Shown here piece by piece: positions 54,984 to 63,946 of a stretch of DNA of 64,000 bases. The stretch is from Marinobacter sediminum (GTDB taxonomy: Bacteria; Pseudomonadota; Gammaproteobacteria; Pseudomonadales; Oleiphilaceae). The notes below the pieces were generated by a model. That model had not been told where the DNA came from. It did no database searches and saw only the letters and a list, made by a program, of their open reading frames with translations. The DNA lies in NCBI RefSeq assembly GCF_023657445.1, contig NZ_JAGTWY010000001.1, positions 3,472,001-3,536,000 of the forward strand. Direction: 5' to 3'. The position numbers were made by a program, and so were the translations under genes. The number at the start of each line of letters is the position of its first letter. Position 1 is the first letter of the stretch.

Positions 54984-55592
54984 TCATTGGCAGCCACGTT
55001 GTTGCTCTTCAAAAGGTTCCATTTCCTCCTGCAATTTTGTCCGGAGCAGGGCACGCACCCGGTGCAGTCTGGATTTTATGGTGCCTAACGGCACATCCAG
55101 AACCTCGGAAATGTCCTCCTGGCGCCAGCCCTCGGAGTCGTGCAGTAGCAACAGGGTTCTCTGGTCAGGCTGCAGTTCGCCGACCAGCCGACGCAGGATC
55201 GCACTTCGCCTGTGGTTGTCAGTATGGGTCATGGGGTCAAGTTCAGGCCCGGGCAGGGTTTCCAGAAATGAGGTCTGCTGATCCGGCCGGTCCAGTGCAC
55301 TGGCGCTGGTTTCGCGGCCAGCTGGGCGCTTGCGCACATTGTCCACAAACTGTCGATACAGAACCCGGTGCAACCAGGGGCGAAGTTCGTCAACACGCTC
55401 CAGTTCGTCCACTTTCGGGAACAGCTTTGTCACCACATCCTGAACCAGGTCCTCGGCATCGTGCTGGCTGCCGGTCAACCGGTAGGCAAAGGTATGCAGT
55501 GGTCTCAGATGCGGATAGACCAGGCGTTCAAAACGTTTTGACTTGGACTGGCGAAACGGAAGCAAGGCCAAATGAGTACCCCTGATAATCAC
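54984..55592 (-). CDS. ECF-type RNA polymerase sigma factor
   Basis: About 202 residues from a GTG at 55592; a TTG at 55571 behind AGGGG is also possible. Region 2 (about 22-90) with RLTGSQHDAEDLVQDV, region 4 (about 135-185) with GWRQEDISEVLDVPLGTIKSRLHR. No region 1 or 3, as in all ECF factors. Heads the four-gene minus-strand operon, divergent from the lipase gene. A TATGAT -10 lies upstream without a good -35. Confidence 0.92.
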   Translation of the reverse strand: MIIRGTHLALLPFRQSKSKRFERLVYPHLRPLHTFAYRLTGSQHDAEDLVQDVVTKLFPKVDELERVDELRPWLHRVLYRQFVDNVRKRPAGRETSASALDRPDQQTSFLETLPGPELDPMTHTDNHRRSAILRRLVGELQPDQRTLLLLHDSEGWRQEDISEVLDVPLGTIKSRLHRVRALLRTKLQEEMEPFEEQQRGCQ

Positions 55593-55769
55593 CTTGCACT
55601 GTGAGAGTGCTTCAGGACTTTTCTGATTTTTATCATATTTTCTAGTCTACCAGCGCACGCAGTCGGCGGGTATGTCGCGATTGTAAAAAAAAGAACGGAA
55701 AATAATGTCTATAAATCAGCGGCTTAAATTCCTGCTGCCAATTTTTTTGGAAAATTACCCTGCGACTTT

Positions 55770-55797
55770 GGAACCTTCGCAATTAGACCTACGTGGA
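55770..55797 (+). promoter_or_regulatory. Possible ECF-type promoter for the lipase gene
   Basis: GGAACC (55770-55775), 16 bases, then CGTGGA (55792-55797). GGAAC at -35 with CGT at -10 is the general ECF pattern. It lies 57 bases before the lipase ATG and next to an ECF sigma gene. The rest of the 261-base divergent spacer is AT-rich, with no gene. Confidence 0.35.
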
Positions 55798-55853
55798 GGG
55801 CAGCTAAAGGCGATGGACATGCCGAACTACAAGAAACCAAAAGGTGACAGAGT

Positions 55854-58829
55854 ATGCTTATTCGCAACGTATTGTTCACTGCCCTATCGGCAGCCGCAGT
55901 AGGTCTGACAGGCTGTCTGGACAGCAGCAGCCAGACTCAGAAGAATGCCAGCCCCGACTATCAGATCAATAGTGGTCTGATTGAGCGCGGCACCCACCCG
56001 TTGTTTGATCCGCTGGAAACCGAGTTCGTCATTCCAAGCGATGCCCTGTTTTTCCTGAGCGAAGTTGACGATGGCACCATGCTGAACGGCACCGATCCCG
56101 CCAATCCGGTGACCCAGGGCATCGGATTCCTGGACGGTGCTTCAGTGTTGGCGCCCATTGATATCAAGATCAGCGCCAGCCTTGATGACCAGCAGACCCT
56201 TGATGCCCGTGATTTTGTCGAAGTCGATGGCCAGGTAGTGCCGAATCCCGATCAGAATGTGTTCCTGATCCCTGTTGAGTATGCCGGTGGTGATGCGCTT
56301 CAGCCGCTGGATGCGGAAGCACCGGGCCTGACGCCTGCGGCCCGTTATCGTCAGGCACTGCGCCTGCGGGAGCAGGGTGATACCACAGCCGCTGACGCCA
56401 TCTTCAGCGACCTGCTGGCGGAGAAGGTCCGGGTTGAACTGCTGGACATCGACGGCGGGCTGAACAACCTCGTCCGGGTATTGCCCCTGACGCCTCTGGC
56501 GGCAAAAACACAGTATGTTCTGGCCCTGACCAACGACCTTGTTGATGCCAATGGCGAGCCGCTGGTTGGCTCACCGGCCTATCAGTCTGTCGCCGACCCG
56601 GCACAGACACTGTCGAATGCCGGCTTTCAGCCGTTCCGGGATGCTATGCTGCCGGCTCGAAACCTGGCCGCCGATTACTTTGATTTCAAGAGGGAATTTC
56701 CCGAGGCAACCGGTTTCACCTCCGGCTTTGACGATGTGGTTTACACCACCGCGATCACCACTACAGCGGTGGAGGATGTGATTCTTGCCAACGCCGCACC
56801 GGTTACCTATTACCGTTCCATGTTGGCTACTGCCCAGCGCCAGCAGGAACTCGGCAAGCTGGTGGGTGGCGTTTACAACCTCAGTGACCAGCCTCTGGGT
56901 GAGGGCGCAAGCGATGAAGAGTCCAGCCTTAACTCGGCGCTTTACGCCACTCTGACAGACCCGGGTTTCCGCCTGTATGACGAAGATCTGGCAACCATTC
57001 TGATGGACGCCAACGGCAATGGAACCACCGTTCGGTATGGCGATGTTGTTGCGGATGCCGAGGCCGATCGCCGCATCGCGCATATGGTTCAGGTGGCGAC
57101 TGCCCTGGCAACCGACGCCAGTATGGATGTTGATAGCCAGGCCCAGACTCTGGCCGCTGCCGCCGAGACGGTGGTCGATACGCCCAAGCCTCGCCCGGTT
57201 AACGTGTTCAGCCAGCGTGATGGAGGCGATGTCAACGAGGCGCTGGCACAGGAAGTGGCCGGTACGCCCCTGAATATTCATGTCTACGAGGGCGAGATTA
57301 CCCTGCCCTATTTTCAGGCCGTGCCAGCCGAGGGCGACGGTTCCAGGCTGCAGAGCGAAAGCTGGGTGCCGGCCGATTTCTCGGACGACGCCTCCCTCAG
57401 TGCGGCGCCCTCTGACCGGATCACTTACCGGTTCCCGTTCGCGGGCAAGGTCGCTGATACCACCGTGCCACTTGTCGTTGCGGCCCCGGATACCGATAAC
57501 CTGACCATTGCCGGCCAGCAGCCCGTAAACGGGTATCCGGTTATCATCTATCAACATGCCGTGACCACCGACCGCTCCGCCATCTTGCCCATGGCGACGG
57601 CAGCCGGGCTGCTTTGCGCGGACCCCGCCAACGGTCACGACTGTTTTGTGACCATTGGTATCGATCAGCCACTGCACGGCATCTTTGGTGAGGGCACCGT
57701 TGGTCTTAACCCCATCACGTCCCAGGACGGCGCCTCGGCGGAAGCCACGGAGCGTCATTTCGGTTTTGCCGCGGATTCGAACCTCGACGCCGTGCCTGCC
57801 GGGGAGCTGGAAGCGCCGGAATCCGGCAGCCTGTTTCTGAACTTCGCCAACTACGCCAACACCCGCGACAACATGCGCCAGGGTGCTCTCGATCTGCTGA
57901 ATGTGAACGCGTCGCTGCAGGCTATTGAGGATGCGATCAACGCGTGCGCGGATTGCCCCCAGACACTGAACCTGGATCCGAACCGGGTCTACTTCCTGAC
58001 CCATTCCCTGAGTGGCATGGGAGGCGCCGCCTTCCCCCATGTCAACAATGCGGCAATCGATGCGGGTAATACCGACCTCCATCCGGTTACGGCGTCCAAC
58101 TTCCTGAATACCGGGGGAGGCTTCACCCGCCTGGTGGAGAACTCACCGTCCATCGCGCCGCGTGTGTTGCCAGGCCTTGATGCAGCCTCCGATGGTGTTC
58201 TGGCTCAGGGCCGGACCGAGCTAAACATCTATTTCAATGTCTTCCAGGGCTTGCTGGATTCTGCCGATCCCACCGCCTTCGCACCCCTATACGACTCTGA
58301 GCAGATACTGCTGACTGAGATTGTCGGGGTTTCCGATGACGCTGGCCGTCCTACGGACGACACGGTCCCCAACGCCGCAGACCCTCTGCTGTACCCGCTC
58401 GGACCGCTGGCAACCACAATTCCGGAAACCGGTTTTGTGATCCAGGGCGAGAACATGCCACTGGCGGGAACGGATCCATTGGCCGCGGCCATGGCAGCCG
58501 AGTCCACTCCGTTGGCTGCAGGCTCGCCCTACATTACCCGCTATCTGGAAGGCTCCCACGGCAACCCGATTTCTGCTGGCCAGAAGAGCGCGGATAGCTT
58601 CTCCTCCCGAGCCGTCTTCGACGAAATGGTTTTCCAGATGTTGACGCTGTTTACCGGGGACGATCCGGTCACGGTCAACAATCCCTGCGTCGTCAAGGAT
58701 GCGGATGCATCCGGTACCGACTGCTCGGCCGAGGGCAGTACCGATTCCGGCGATGGTAGTGGTTCAAGTGGTGACGGCGGCGGGGACCAATCCGGTGGTG
58801 GTCTCGTGGATGGTGGTCTGCCGATCTGA
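55854..58829 (+). CDS. VolA/Pla-1-family lipoprotein (phospho)lipase
   Basis: 991 residues. Lipoprotein signal with lipobox LTGC (Cys21), an N-terminal all-beta region as in bacterial virulence-factor lipases, then an alpha/beta hydrolase part (about 500-930) with nucleophile Ser718 in THSLSGMGG. The tail (about 955-991) is Gly/Ser-rich. VolA of Vibrio cholerae cleaves lysophosphatidylcholine at the cell surface to release fatty acids; a similar role fits this fatty-acid-degrading organism. Stands divergent from the ECF operon and upstream of DUF1302/DUF1329. AAGGTGA precedes the ATG. Confidence 0.87.
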   Translation: MLIRNVLFTALSAAAVGLTGCLDSSSQTQKNASPDYQINSGLIERGTHPLFDPLETEFVIPSDALFFLSEVDDGTMLNGTDPANPVTQGIGFLDGASVLAPIDIKISASLDDQQTLDARDFVEVDGQVVPNPDQNVFLIPVEYAGGDALQPLDAEAPGLTPAARYRQALRLREQGDTTAADAIFSDLLAEKVRVELLDIDGGLNNLVRVLPLTPLAAKTQYVLALTNDLVDANGEPLVGSPAYQSVADPAQTLSNAGFQPFRDAMLPARNLAADYFDFKREFPEATGFTSGFDDVVYTTAITTTAVEDVILANAAPVTYYRSMLATAQRQQELGKLVGGVYNLSDQPLGEGASDEESSLNSALYATLTDPGFRLYDEDLATILMDANGNGTTVRYGDVVADAEADRRIAHMVQVATALATDASMDVDSQAQTLAAAAETVVDTPKPRPVNVFSQRDGGDVNEALAQEVAGTPLNIHVYEGEITLPYFQAVPAEGDGSRLQSESWVPADFSDDASLSAAPSDRITYRFPFAGKVADTTVPLVVAAPDTDNLTIAGQQPVNGYPVIIYQHAVTTDRSAILPMATAAGLLCADPANGHDCFVTIGIDQPLHGIFGEGTVGLNPITSQDGASAEATERHFGFAADSNLDAVPAGELEAPESGSLFLNFANYANTRDNMRQGALDLLNVNASLQAIEDAINACADCPQTLNLDPNRVYFLTHSLSGMGGAAFPHVNNAAIDAGNTDLHPVTASNFLNTGGGFTRLVENSPSIAPRVLPGLDAASDGVLAQGRTELNIYFNVFQGLLDSADPTAFAPLYDSEQILLTEIVGVSDDAGRPTDDTVPNAADPLLYPLGPLATTIPETGFVIQGENMPLAGTDPLAAAMAAESTPLAAGSPYITRYLEGSHGNPISAGQKSADSFSSRAVFDEMVFQMLTLFTGDDPVTVNNPCVVKDADASGTDCSAEGSTDSGDGSGSSGDGGGDQSGGGLVDGGLPI

Positions 58830-58949
58830 TCCCGATCCGGCATCCCGGGCAACCGGGGTGCCACCCGAATTCCCTCTGATATTAAGTAAATCATGGCGTT
58901 AGCCTCGCCACACGGGGAGGCTTTGCCTAAAACTTGCGGAGCAAACGCA

Positions 58950-60842
58950 ATGACAACAAGAAACTCCACATTGTCCAGGCTGGCTCGCCCGGCACTGGCG
59001 TTGCAACTGGCCTGCCTTTCCACGTCGGCTTTGGCTTTTGACTTCGACGTCTACGAGATTGATGCCTCATTCAGCACTACCCTGACTGCCGGCATCGCCT
59101 ACCGCCTCGAAGACCAGGACAAGGACCTGATCTCACAGGGTAACCTGGGTCAGGAGTTTGCATTCAGTGACACGGGGGCATCCTCTAATAACTTCGATGA
59201 CGGCAACCTGAATTTTGAGAAGGGTGAGCCGTACTCCCAGATCCTTCGCGGTCGCAGTGAACTGTTCCTGGATTATGCGCCGGACAGTGACACCCTGACC
59301 CGCGTTGGTGCTCTGGTGCGCGGCAGTTATTACTATGACTACGAGCTCAAGGATAATCCCCGGGCTGTGGATCCAGTGGGCCAGCGCCGTGAGCTGAATG
59401 AGGAGGCCAGGGACAATGCGGCGGGAGCAGACCTGCTTGACGCCTACGTTTTCACCGACTGGTATTTTGGCGATACCCCGGTGTCCATTCGTTATGGTCG
59501 TCAGGTAGCCAACTGGGGCGAAAGCACCTTTATTCTTGGCGGCATCAACGCGGTGAATCCGATTGACGTTCCGGCCTTCCGGGCTCCGGGTGCGGAACTG
59601 AAGGACGTACTTCTGCCGGTCGAGATGCTGTACACCTCGGTTGGCATTACGCCGGAAGTGACTATCGAAGCCTTTGTCCAAACCGACTGGCAGCCATTCC
59701 GGATCGATGATTGTGGCACGTTCTTCTCTTCGGCCGATGTTGCCGCCGATGGTTGCGGACCGGTTCTGCTCGCCGGCCAGGTCCCGGACTCCCAGGCGCT
59801 GGCCGAGGGATTTGTCTCTCCCCGACTGGGTGACAGGGAACCCGGTGACAAGGATCAGTTCGGCGTTGCCGCCCGCTGGTTTGTGACCGACCTGGATGCC
59901 GAACTCGGTCTGTTTTACACCCGTTATCACAGCCGCTTGCCCTACATCAGTGGCGTGGTTAATAACCCGGAGTCGCCAGAGGCAAACCAGTTCAACGACC
60001 CGAGCAAGCCATTTTCCCGCTTCCCGAGTTATTTCATCGAGTACCCCAAGGGCATCGACCTTTTAGGTATGAGTATCAACACCACACTGCCCACCGGCAC
60101 CTCACTGGGCGCGGAATACAGCTTTCGCCCGAACATGCCGATCCAGTGGAACACGTTTGAGCTGATCTATGGGGGGCTTCAGCAGCGCGGCCCGGACGGC
60201 CAGGTGGTCAGCAAACTGGAACAGCGCGAGCGGGCCAGGGGCGGTAACTATGCAGGCGACGCTGTGGATGGTTATGACCGCTTCAAGGTCTCCCAGGCCC
60301 AGGCGACCGCAATTCACTTTATTGACCGCGTGATGGGCGCAGCCCGCTTCATCATCGTTGGCGAGATCGGTGCGACCTACATTCACGAATTGCCCGGCAA
60401 GTCTGAGGCTCGTTACGGCCGCTCCGGTATCTACGGTGTTGGCCCGGTTCCGCTGGATGGCGCAAATTTCACCGGCGATTACTGCAGCCAGGGCACTGAC
60501 GACAATCCGCGCCTCAACATTAACGCCAGCAACTGCCGCGGTGACGGCTTCACCACGTCTTTCTCCTGGGGCTATCGGACCCTGTTTGTCTGGGACTATC
60601 CCGATGCAGTGGCGGGCGTGAATCTGCGACCAAAACTGTTCTGGACCCACGATGTGAAAGGGTATGCGCCGGATCCCGGTGGCAACTTTAAAGAAGGCAA
60701 CAAGTCCTTGGGACTGGGCCTCGAAGCTACGTACCAGAACGCCTACAAGGCGAACATCAGTTACACCAATTACTTCGGCGGCGATTACAACGTTACCAAT
60801 GACCGGGACTTTATCGCCGCCTCCATTTCCTATTCCTTTTAA
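58950..60842 (+). CDS. DUF1302 outer-membrane protein
   Basis: 630 residues from the ATG at 58950 with GGAG upstream; the frame opening at 58893 has no start signals. Signal peptide about 1-31 (ends SALA). The rest is strand-rich and aromatic, ending ISYSF, a typical beta-barrel C-terminus with final Phe. DUF1302 proteins are thought to be outer-membrane proteins paired with DUF1329, recurrent near steroid or fatty-acid genes. Probably a channel for hydrophobic substrates; this is inferred. Confidence 0.88.
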   Translation: MTTRNSTLSRLARPALALQLACLSTSALAFDFDVYEIDASFSTTLTAGIAYRLEDQDKDLISQGNLGQEFAFSDTGASSNNFDDGNLNFEKGEPYSQILRGRSELFLDYAPDSDTLTRVGALVRGSYYYDYELKDNPRAVDPVGQRRELNEEARDNAAGADLLDAYVFTDWYFGDTPVSIRYGRQVANWGESTFILGGINAVNPIDVPAFRAPGAELKDVLLPVEMLYTSVGITPEVTIEAFVQTDWQPFRIDDCGTFFSSADVAADGCGPVLLAGQVPDSQALAEGFVSPRLGDREPGDKDQFGVAARWFVTDLDAELGLFYTRYHSRLPYISGVVNNPESPEANQFNDPSKPFSRFPSYFIEYPKGIDLLGMSINTTLPTGTSLGAEYSFRPNMPIQWNTFELIYGGLQQRGPDGQVVSKLEQRERARGGNYAGDAVDGYDRFKVSQAQATAIHFIDRVMGAARFIIVGEIGATYIHELPGKSEARYGRSGIYGVGPVPLDGANFTGDYCSQGTDDNPRLNINASNCRGDGFTTSFSWGYRTLFVWDYPDAVAGVNLRPKLFWTHDVKGYAPDPGGNFKEGNKSLGLGLEATYQNAYKANISYTNYFGGDYNVTNDRDFIAASISYSF

Positions 60843-60873
60843 CGAACATCTGACCTGACAGGAGCGATTCTCC

Positions 60874-62235
60874 ATGAACACGATGAGAAACCTTATGTAT
60901 GGCGCTGTGGCCAGTGCCTTGTTGGCCTCCGGGTCTGCGGTTGCCGCGGTATCGCCGCAAGAAGCGGCCAAACTGGGCGACACCCTGACCCCGATGGGCG
61001 CGGAAAAGGCTGGCAACGGCGATGCCATTCCGGCCTGGGACGGCGGTCTGGCTGAAGCCCCGGCCGGTTATCAGGGTGACGGTCGTTATGTCGATCCGTT
61101 CTCCGGTGATCAGGAGCTTTTCCGCATTGATCAGAGCAATCTGGAACAGTACGCCGATAATCTGAGTCCTGGCCAGGTTGCTATGATCAGGTCCCACGAT
61201 GATTACTTCCTCCCCGTCTACCAGACCCGCCGGACTGCGACCTATCCGGAAGCGGTGCAACAGCAGACCATGGAAAATGCCACCAGGGTGGAACTGGTTG
61301 AAAGTGGCAACGGTCTGAAGAACTATCAGACCGCAACGCCATTCCCGATACCCGAGAACGGCCTGGAGGCGATCTTCAACCACATTACCCGTTACCGGGG
61401 TGGCTCGTTTACACGCAACGTGGCGCAGGTGACTCCGCAACCCAACGGTGATTTCAGCCCGGTGAAGTTCACCGAGTCGTTCACCGAGCGCGTTGCACTG
61501 AAGGACTACGATCCTGCCGACGACCCGAATGTGATGTTCTATTTCAAGCAGGCGATTACCGCGCCTTCGCGACTGGCCGGGAACGTCCTGCTGGTGCACG
61601 AGACCATCAACCAGGTGAAAGAGCCGCGCCGGGCGTGGCTTTATAATTCCGGCCAGCGTCGGGTTCGCCGGGCACCGAATGTTGCTTATGATGGCCCGGG
61701 TACCGCCTCAGACGGCCAGCGCACCTCGGACAACCTGGATCTCTATAACGGCGCCCCCGACAGGTACAACTGGGAGCTGGTCGGCAAGAAAGAAATGTAC
61801 ATCCCGTATAACTCGTACCGTCTCGCCAGTGGCGAGCTGTCATACGACGACATCATCAAGCCCGGGCACATAGACCAGGAGCTGGCGCGTTACGAACTGC
61901 ACCGGGTCTGGCATGTCAGGGCGACCCTCAAGGATGAAGAGCGCCATGTGTACGAAGTGCGGGATTTCTACCTGGATGAGGACACCTGGCAGATCGCACT
62001 GGTGGATCATTACGATGGCCGGGGCAACCTGTGGCGGGTTGCAGAAGCTCATGCCATGCAGATCTACGACGCCAACATCCCCGCCTACGCCTTCGAAACC
62101 CTCTATGACCTGCTGTCAGATCGCTATCTGGTAATGGGTATGACCAATGAGGAGGACACACCCTACGAGTATGGCACCGAGCGGAGTTCACGGGAGTACA
62201 CGCCCTCAGCACTTCGCAGGGCCGGTGTTCGCTAA
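60874..62235 (+). CDS. DUF1329 periplasmic/outer-membrane-associated protein
   Basis: 453 residues, signal peptide about 1-24 (ends AVAA). The mature N-terminus SPQEAAKLGDTLTPMGAEKA and internal QRRVRRAPNVAYDGPG are hallmarks of DUF1329, a LolB/LolA-like fold family. 31 bases after DUF1302 with AGGAGC before the ATG, so the two form an operon, perhaps with the lipase. Likely a carrier for lipids across the periplasm. Confidence 0.9.
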   Translation: MNTMRNLMYGAVASALLASGSAVAAVSPQEAAKLGDTLTPMGAEKAGNGDAIPAWDGGLAEAPAGYQGDGRYVDPFSGDQELFRIDQSNLEQYADNLSPGQVAMIRSHDDYFLPVYQTRRTATYPEAVQQQTMENATRVELVESGNGLKNYQTATPFPIPENGLEAIFNHITRYRGGSFTRNVAQVTPQPNGDFSPVKFTESFTERVALKDYDPADDPNVMFYFKQAITAPSRLAGNVLLVHETINQVKEPRRAWLYNSGQRRVRRAPNVAYDGPGTASDGQRTSDNLDLYNGAPDRYNWELVGKKEMYIPYNSYRLASGELSYDDIIKPGHIDQELARYELHRVWHVRATLKDEERHVYEVRDFYLDEDTWQIALVDHYDGRGNLWRVAEAHAMQIYDANIPAYAFETLYDLLSDRYLVMGMTNEEDTPYEYGTERSSREYTPSALRRAGVR

Positions 62236-62314
62236 GGCATCTATCGAGAGGGACTCGGCCCGGGGGCCGTCATTGACGGGGACCGGGCCGGGCCATTGGA
62301 AAGGAGGAGAGGTC

Positions 62315-62635
62315 ATGCTGGAGCTTATGCAAGCCACACTGCTGTTCGAGGTCGAACGGCGGCTGGTCTTCCGAAATGGCGAGTGGCTGGTCCGAACCCG
62401 GGAAATTCCCGAACTCGGACCTTACAGTTCAAGTCTGGAAGCGGTCGAGGGACTGTATCGTCACGTTGCCATTTGTTCCGGGCGGCTCAGGCAGGGTGAG
62501 CCAAAGCTCGTCCGGGATTTCCTGCAGCATTCCGTTGCTGAGTGTCATGAGCCAGGCTGCCAGTTCTGTGCAGACCTTTTGGCATTGAGCCCCGGAGCGC
62601 CCAGGGTTCAGCTGAAAGCGGCGATGCCGGTCTGA
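62315..62635 (+). CDS. Small protein of unknown function with Cys cluster
   Basis: 106 residues. The ATG at 62315 has a near-perfect AAGGAGG ribosome site; the longer frame from 62147 lies inside DUF1329 and is not real. No signal peptide or membrane segment. Cys near 72, and a C-terminal [14 protein letters not shown] with three Cys and one His that could bind metal. Its end overlaps the end of the convergent glutaryl-CoA dehydrogenase by 28 bases. Function unknown. Confidence 0.72.
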   Translation: MLELMQATLLFEVERRLVFRNGEWLVRTREIPELGPYSSSLEAVEGLYRHVAICSGRLRQGEPKLVRDFLQHSVAECHEPGCQFCADLLALSPGAPRVQLKAAMPV

Positions 62636-63777
62636 CCACGACCCAGGATCAGGGCATGAACATCGTGGGTGCCTTCGTAGGTATTCACGGCCTCCAGGTT
62701 CATGACGTGCCGGATTACATGATATTCGTCCGCAATGCCGTTGCCGCCATGCATGTCGCGGGCAACCCGGGCGATATCCAGTGCCTTGCCGCAGTTGTTT
62801 CGCTTGAGCAGTGAAATGGCATCCGGTGTTGCCGTGCTGTCATCCATCATACGGCCCAACTGCAATACCGCTTGCAGCCCGAGGGTGATCTCGGTCTGCA
62901 TGTCCACCAGTTTTTTCTGGATCAACTGGTTGGCAGCCAGGGGTCTGCCGAACTGCTTGCGCTCCAGGGTGTAGTTGCGGGCCGCGTGCCAGCAGAATTC
63001 CGCAGCACCGAGGGAGCCCCAGCTAATGCCAAACCGGGCTTTGTTGAGACAGCTGAACGGTCCCTTCAAACCTTCTACCTCGAGTTTGTTTTCGTCCGGT
63101 ACGAATACCTCATCCATAAAGATGGAGCCGGTGTCGGATGCACGCAGGGAGAACTTGCCCGGAATCTTGGGAGTGTCCAGCCCCTTGGCGCCCTCACGCT
63201 CAATCACAAAGCCGTTGACCTTGCCGTCCAGCTTGGCCCAGACCACGCAGATATCCGCGATCGGAGAGTTGGTTATCCAGGTCTTGGAGCCGCTCAGCAG
63301 GTAGCCACCGTCAACTTTCTTGGCGCGGGTTTCCATGCCCGCCGGATCAGAGCCGTGGTTGGGCTCGGTCAGGCCAAAGCAGCCGACCATTTCACCAGAG
63401 GCCAGCTTGGGCAGAATGCGCTTTTTCAGGGCCTCCTGGCCAAAGGCATGGATGGGGTGCATCACCAGCGACGATTGCACGCTCAGCGCTGAGCGATAGG
63501 CGGAATCTACCCGCTCCACTTCACGGGCGATCAGACCGTAACAAACGTGGTTCAGGCCGGGGCCACCGTATTCCTCTGGCAGGGTGGCGCCCAACATGCC
63601 CAGTTCGCCCATCTCGTTAAAGAGGTTGCGGTCAAACTTTTCATGGCGGTTGGCCTCGGTGATGCCCGGCATCAGTCGCTGATCACAGAAGCTGCGAATG
63701 CTGTCGCGAACCTGGCGCTCGGTCTCATCCAGTTGTCTGTCTAATTGCAGCAGGTCATCCCAGGGTGCAGAAGCCAT
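62608..63777 (-). CDS. gcdH: Glutaryl-CoA dehydrogenase
   Basis: 389 residues from the ATG at 63777 (CGAGGAGAAAC upstream); the longer frame from 63819 is unneeded. [21 protein letters not shown] (shown in part: [11 protein letters not shown]) near 137-147 and catalytic Glu in [12 protein letters not shown] near 370 are diagnostic of the GcdH clade. Oxidises and decarboxylates glutaryl-CoA to crotonyl-CoA in lysine, tryptophan or glutarate breakdown. A LysR-type gene might begin at 63983, but only six codons are visible. Confidence 0.93.
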   Translation of the reverse strand: MASAPWDDLLQLDRQLDETERQVRDSIRSFCDQRLMPGITEANRHEKFDRNLFNEMGELGMLGATLPEEYGGPGLNHVCYGLIAREVERVDSAYRSALSVQSSLVMHPIHAFGQEALKKRILPKLASGEMVGCFGLTEPNHGSDPAGMETRAKKVDGGYLLSGSKTWITNSPIADICVVWAKLDGKVNGFVIEREGAKGLDTPKIPGKFSLRASDTGSIFMDEVFVPDENKLEVEGLKGPFSCLNKARFGISWGSLGAAEFCWHAARNYTLERKQFGRPLAANQLIQKKLVDMQTEITLGLQAVLQLGRMMDDSTATPDAISLLKRNNCGKALDIARVARDMHGGNGIADEYHVIRHVMNLEAVNTYEGTHDVHALILGRGQTGIAAFS

Positions 63778-63819
63778 GGTGTTTCTCCTCGTTATAAAAT
63801 CAGTTGTTAGCCCGTTCAA

Positions 63820-63900
63820 TCACAGCAGCAATGCCCTGGCAATCACTTCGTTAATCTCGATAACATCCATATCGCTGATGGTCAGGCCGGCCTTGCCTTG
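63820..63900 (-). pseudogene. Thiolase-like C-terminal fragment in the gcdH leader
   Basis: Twenty-six codons plus stop: QGKAGLTISDMDVIEINE followed by VIARALLL. The segment AGL-x5-D-x4-EINE matches the conserved thiolase stretch before the active-site region, ending early. It has no upstream coding continuation, so it appears to be a remnant of a thiolase gene between the gcdH operator region and gcdH. Confidence 0.45.
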
Positions 63901-63922
63901 TTATTAATGTTACTATAGTTTC

Positions 63923-63946
63923 GTATAGCGGAATACAGTTTTGTAT
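63923..63946. promoter_or_regulatory. Triple GTAT/ATAC half-site cluster upstream of gcdH
   Basis: GTAT (63923), ATAC (63933) and GTAT (63943) alternate with exact 6-base gaps, forming two overlapping inverted repeats. This fits a LysR-type operator such as a GcdR-like regulator might use. Confidence 0.4.

Noticed and set aside
55705..55902. 65-codon frame upstream of the lipase
   Set aside because: Runs into the lipase start in another frame; no ribosome site or motif.
56571..58082. 503-codon open frame on the minus strand across the lipase gene
   Set aside because: Antisense to the strongly supported lipase in high-GC sequence; no signal, motif or ribosome site.
62147..62635. Longer 162-codon version of the small Cys protein
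   Set aside because: Its first 56 codons lie inside the DUF1329 gene; the ATG at 62315 has an ideal ribosome site.
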